NCBI GenBank assembly: GCA_021780095.1
Contig: JAJXZK010000210.1
Coordinates: 1 to 6,543, forward strand
Length of the DNA: 6,543 nt
Direction of reading: 5' to 3'
Source of the DNA: Acidobacteriota bacterium
GTDB taxonomy: Bacteria > Acidobacteriota > Terriglobia > Terriglobales > Acidobacteriaceae
Shown here: piece after piece, positions 5,860 to 6,543 of the stretch
Numbering within the stretch: the stretch's first letter is position 1
Layout: every line of letters begins with the position of its first letter
The notes under the pieces: model-generated
What the model was told of the DNA's origin: nothing
Seen by the model: only the letters and a program-made list of their open reading frames with translations
Database searches by the model: none
Position numbers and translations under genes: made by a program

Positions 5860-6543
5860 ATGGAAACCAAGCAAACAGCCGAGCCCTCCACCATCGTCAT
5901 CCTCGATTTTGGCTCTCAATACACGCAATTGATTGCGCGTCGCATTCGCGAGCAGAACGTGTTTTCGGTCGTGCTTCCGTGCACTGCGCCGTTTGACTCC
6001 GTCCAGCAATTGAACCCCGCCGGCGTCATTCTTTCCGGCGGTCCCAGTTCCGTGTATGACGCCGATGCTCCGCCCGCGGATGCGCGTGTGTTGGCGATGG
6101 GCGTGCCGGTCCTGGGTATCTGCTACGGCCTGCACTTCATCCTGCATGAACTGGGCGGCAAAGTTCGCTCCGCCGATCGCCGCGAGTACGGTCATGCCGA
6201 CGTCGAAGTAGTTTTGCCCACGGCATTGTTTGACGGCTTGCCCACCCATCTTCCCGTCTGGATGTCCCACGGCGATGAAGCGCTGCAGCTACCCGAAGGC
6301 TTTTTGCTGACCGCGAAAACATCGAATGCCGTGGCGGGCATTGCCAACGAGTCGCGTCGCATTTGGGCCGTGCAGTTCCATCCGGAAGTCCACCACACCC
6401 GACAGGGCAAAGAACTGCTGCGAAATTTTCTCTTCCACATTTGCAAGGTGGCGCCCGACTGGACCCCGGAACATTTCATCCAGACCACAGTAGAACGTAT
6501 TCGAGCCCAGGTCGGTGACGGTCACGCGATTTGCGGTTTGTCC
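5860..6543 (+). CDS. guaA: GMP synthase (glutamine-hydrolysing), N-terminal part, cut by window end
   Basis: Last step of GMP synthesis: XMP, ATP and glutamine give GMP, AMP, PPi and glutamate. The visible 228 codons cover the class I glutamine amidotransferase domain: ILDFGSQYTQLIARRIRE (14-31), the oxyanion-region motif ILSGGPSSVYD (57-67), the nucleophile elbow GICYGLHF with Cys88, MSHGDEA (135-141), and VQFHPEVHHT with His174 and Glu176 completing the triad. After a short linker, the frame reaches ICGLS at the last base, where the PP-loop SGGVDS of the ATP pyrophosphatase domain begins; about 290-300 residues should lie beyond the window. The oddity is His92 four residues after the catalytic Cys, where the family normally has Gln (GICYGMQ or GICYGLQ). 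ATG 5860 is chosen because the conserved core starts about 11 codons later; there is no Shine-Dalgarno. The enzyme call is firm; the C-terminal half is unseen. Confidence 0.97.
   Translation, partial: METKQTAEPSTIVILDFGSQYTQLIARRIREQNVFSVVLPCTAPFDSVQQLNPAGVILSGGPSSVYDADAPPADARVLAMGVPVLGICYGLHFILHELGGKVRSADRREYGHADVEVVLPTALFDGLPTHLPVWMSHGDEALQLPEGFLLTAKTSNAVAGIANESRRIWAVQFHPEVHHTRQGKELLRNFLFHICKVAPDWTPEHFIQTTVERIRAQVGDGHAICGLS

Noticed and set aside
5860..6543. A truncated or pseudogene GMP synthase
   Set aside because: The frame is open to the last base and stops exactly at the start of the PP-loop. The truncation is due to the window edge, not to a stop or frameshift.
1..6543. A defence island, biosynthetic cluster, mobile element or CRISPR array
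   Set aside because: All genes but one are well-known housekeeping types. No transposase, integrase, direct-repeat array, tRNA-flanked insertion or compositional break was seen.

Overview
This window looks like an ordinary chromosomal housekeeping segment from a fairly GC-rich bacterium (high-50s percent GC by eye). All five genes lie on the + strand, and coding sequence fills almost the whole window. The bacterial-type leucyl-tRNA synthetase and GMP synthase show it is bacterial. The codon use, the style of the conserved membrane protein, and starts without Shine-Dalgarno sites but with TANNNT-like hexamers close upstream all remind me of Acidobacteriota (Terriglobia type). That placement is an inference from general impression, not from a search.

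Layout, left to right: (1) an aldo/keto reductase with an intact catalytic tetrad (18-1034); (2) 21 bases later, endonuclease IV, the AP endonuclease of base excision repair, with all nine metal ligands (1056-2000); (3) a 116-base gap with an imperfect hairpin and a TAGAAT hexamer; (4) a full-length leucyl-tRNA synthetase, leuS (2117-4750); (5) a 77-base gap; (6) an unrecognised tryptophan-rich protein with five to six membrane segments (4828-5829, or from a TTG at 4759); (7) a 30-base gap holding a perfect 7-bp inverted repeat; (8) the first 228 codons of GMP synthase, guaA, cut at the right edge inside its ATP-binding PP-loop (5860-6543, off the end).

The genes do not form one pathway. They cover redox metabolism, DNA repair, tRNA charging, an unknown membrane function and guanine nucleotide synthesis. 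Spacing of 21-116 bases in one direction allows co-transcription, but the promoter-like hexamers suggest several genes may also have their own start. I see no mobile element, CRISPR array, tRNA or rRNA gene, phage gene, toxin-antitoxin pair or defence system, and no stretch over 300 bases without a gene.

The points most worth a second look are small: a histidine in place of the near-invariant glutamine in the GMP synthase glutaminase motif, the inverted repeat against the guaA start, the recurring 'no SD, -10-like hexamer next to the start' pattern that hints at leaderless mRNAs, and the unknown membrane protein between leuS and guaA. I found no convincing new multi-gene system.
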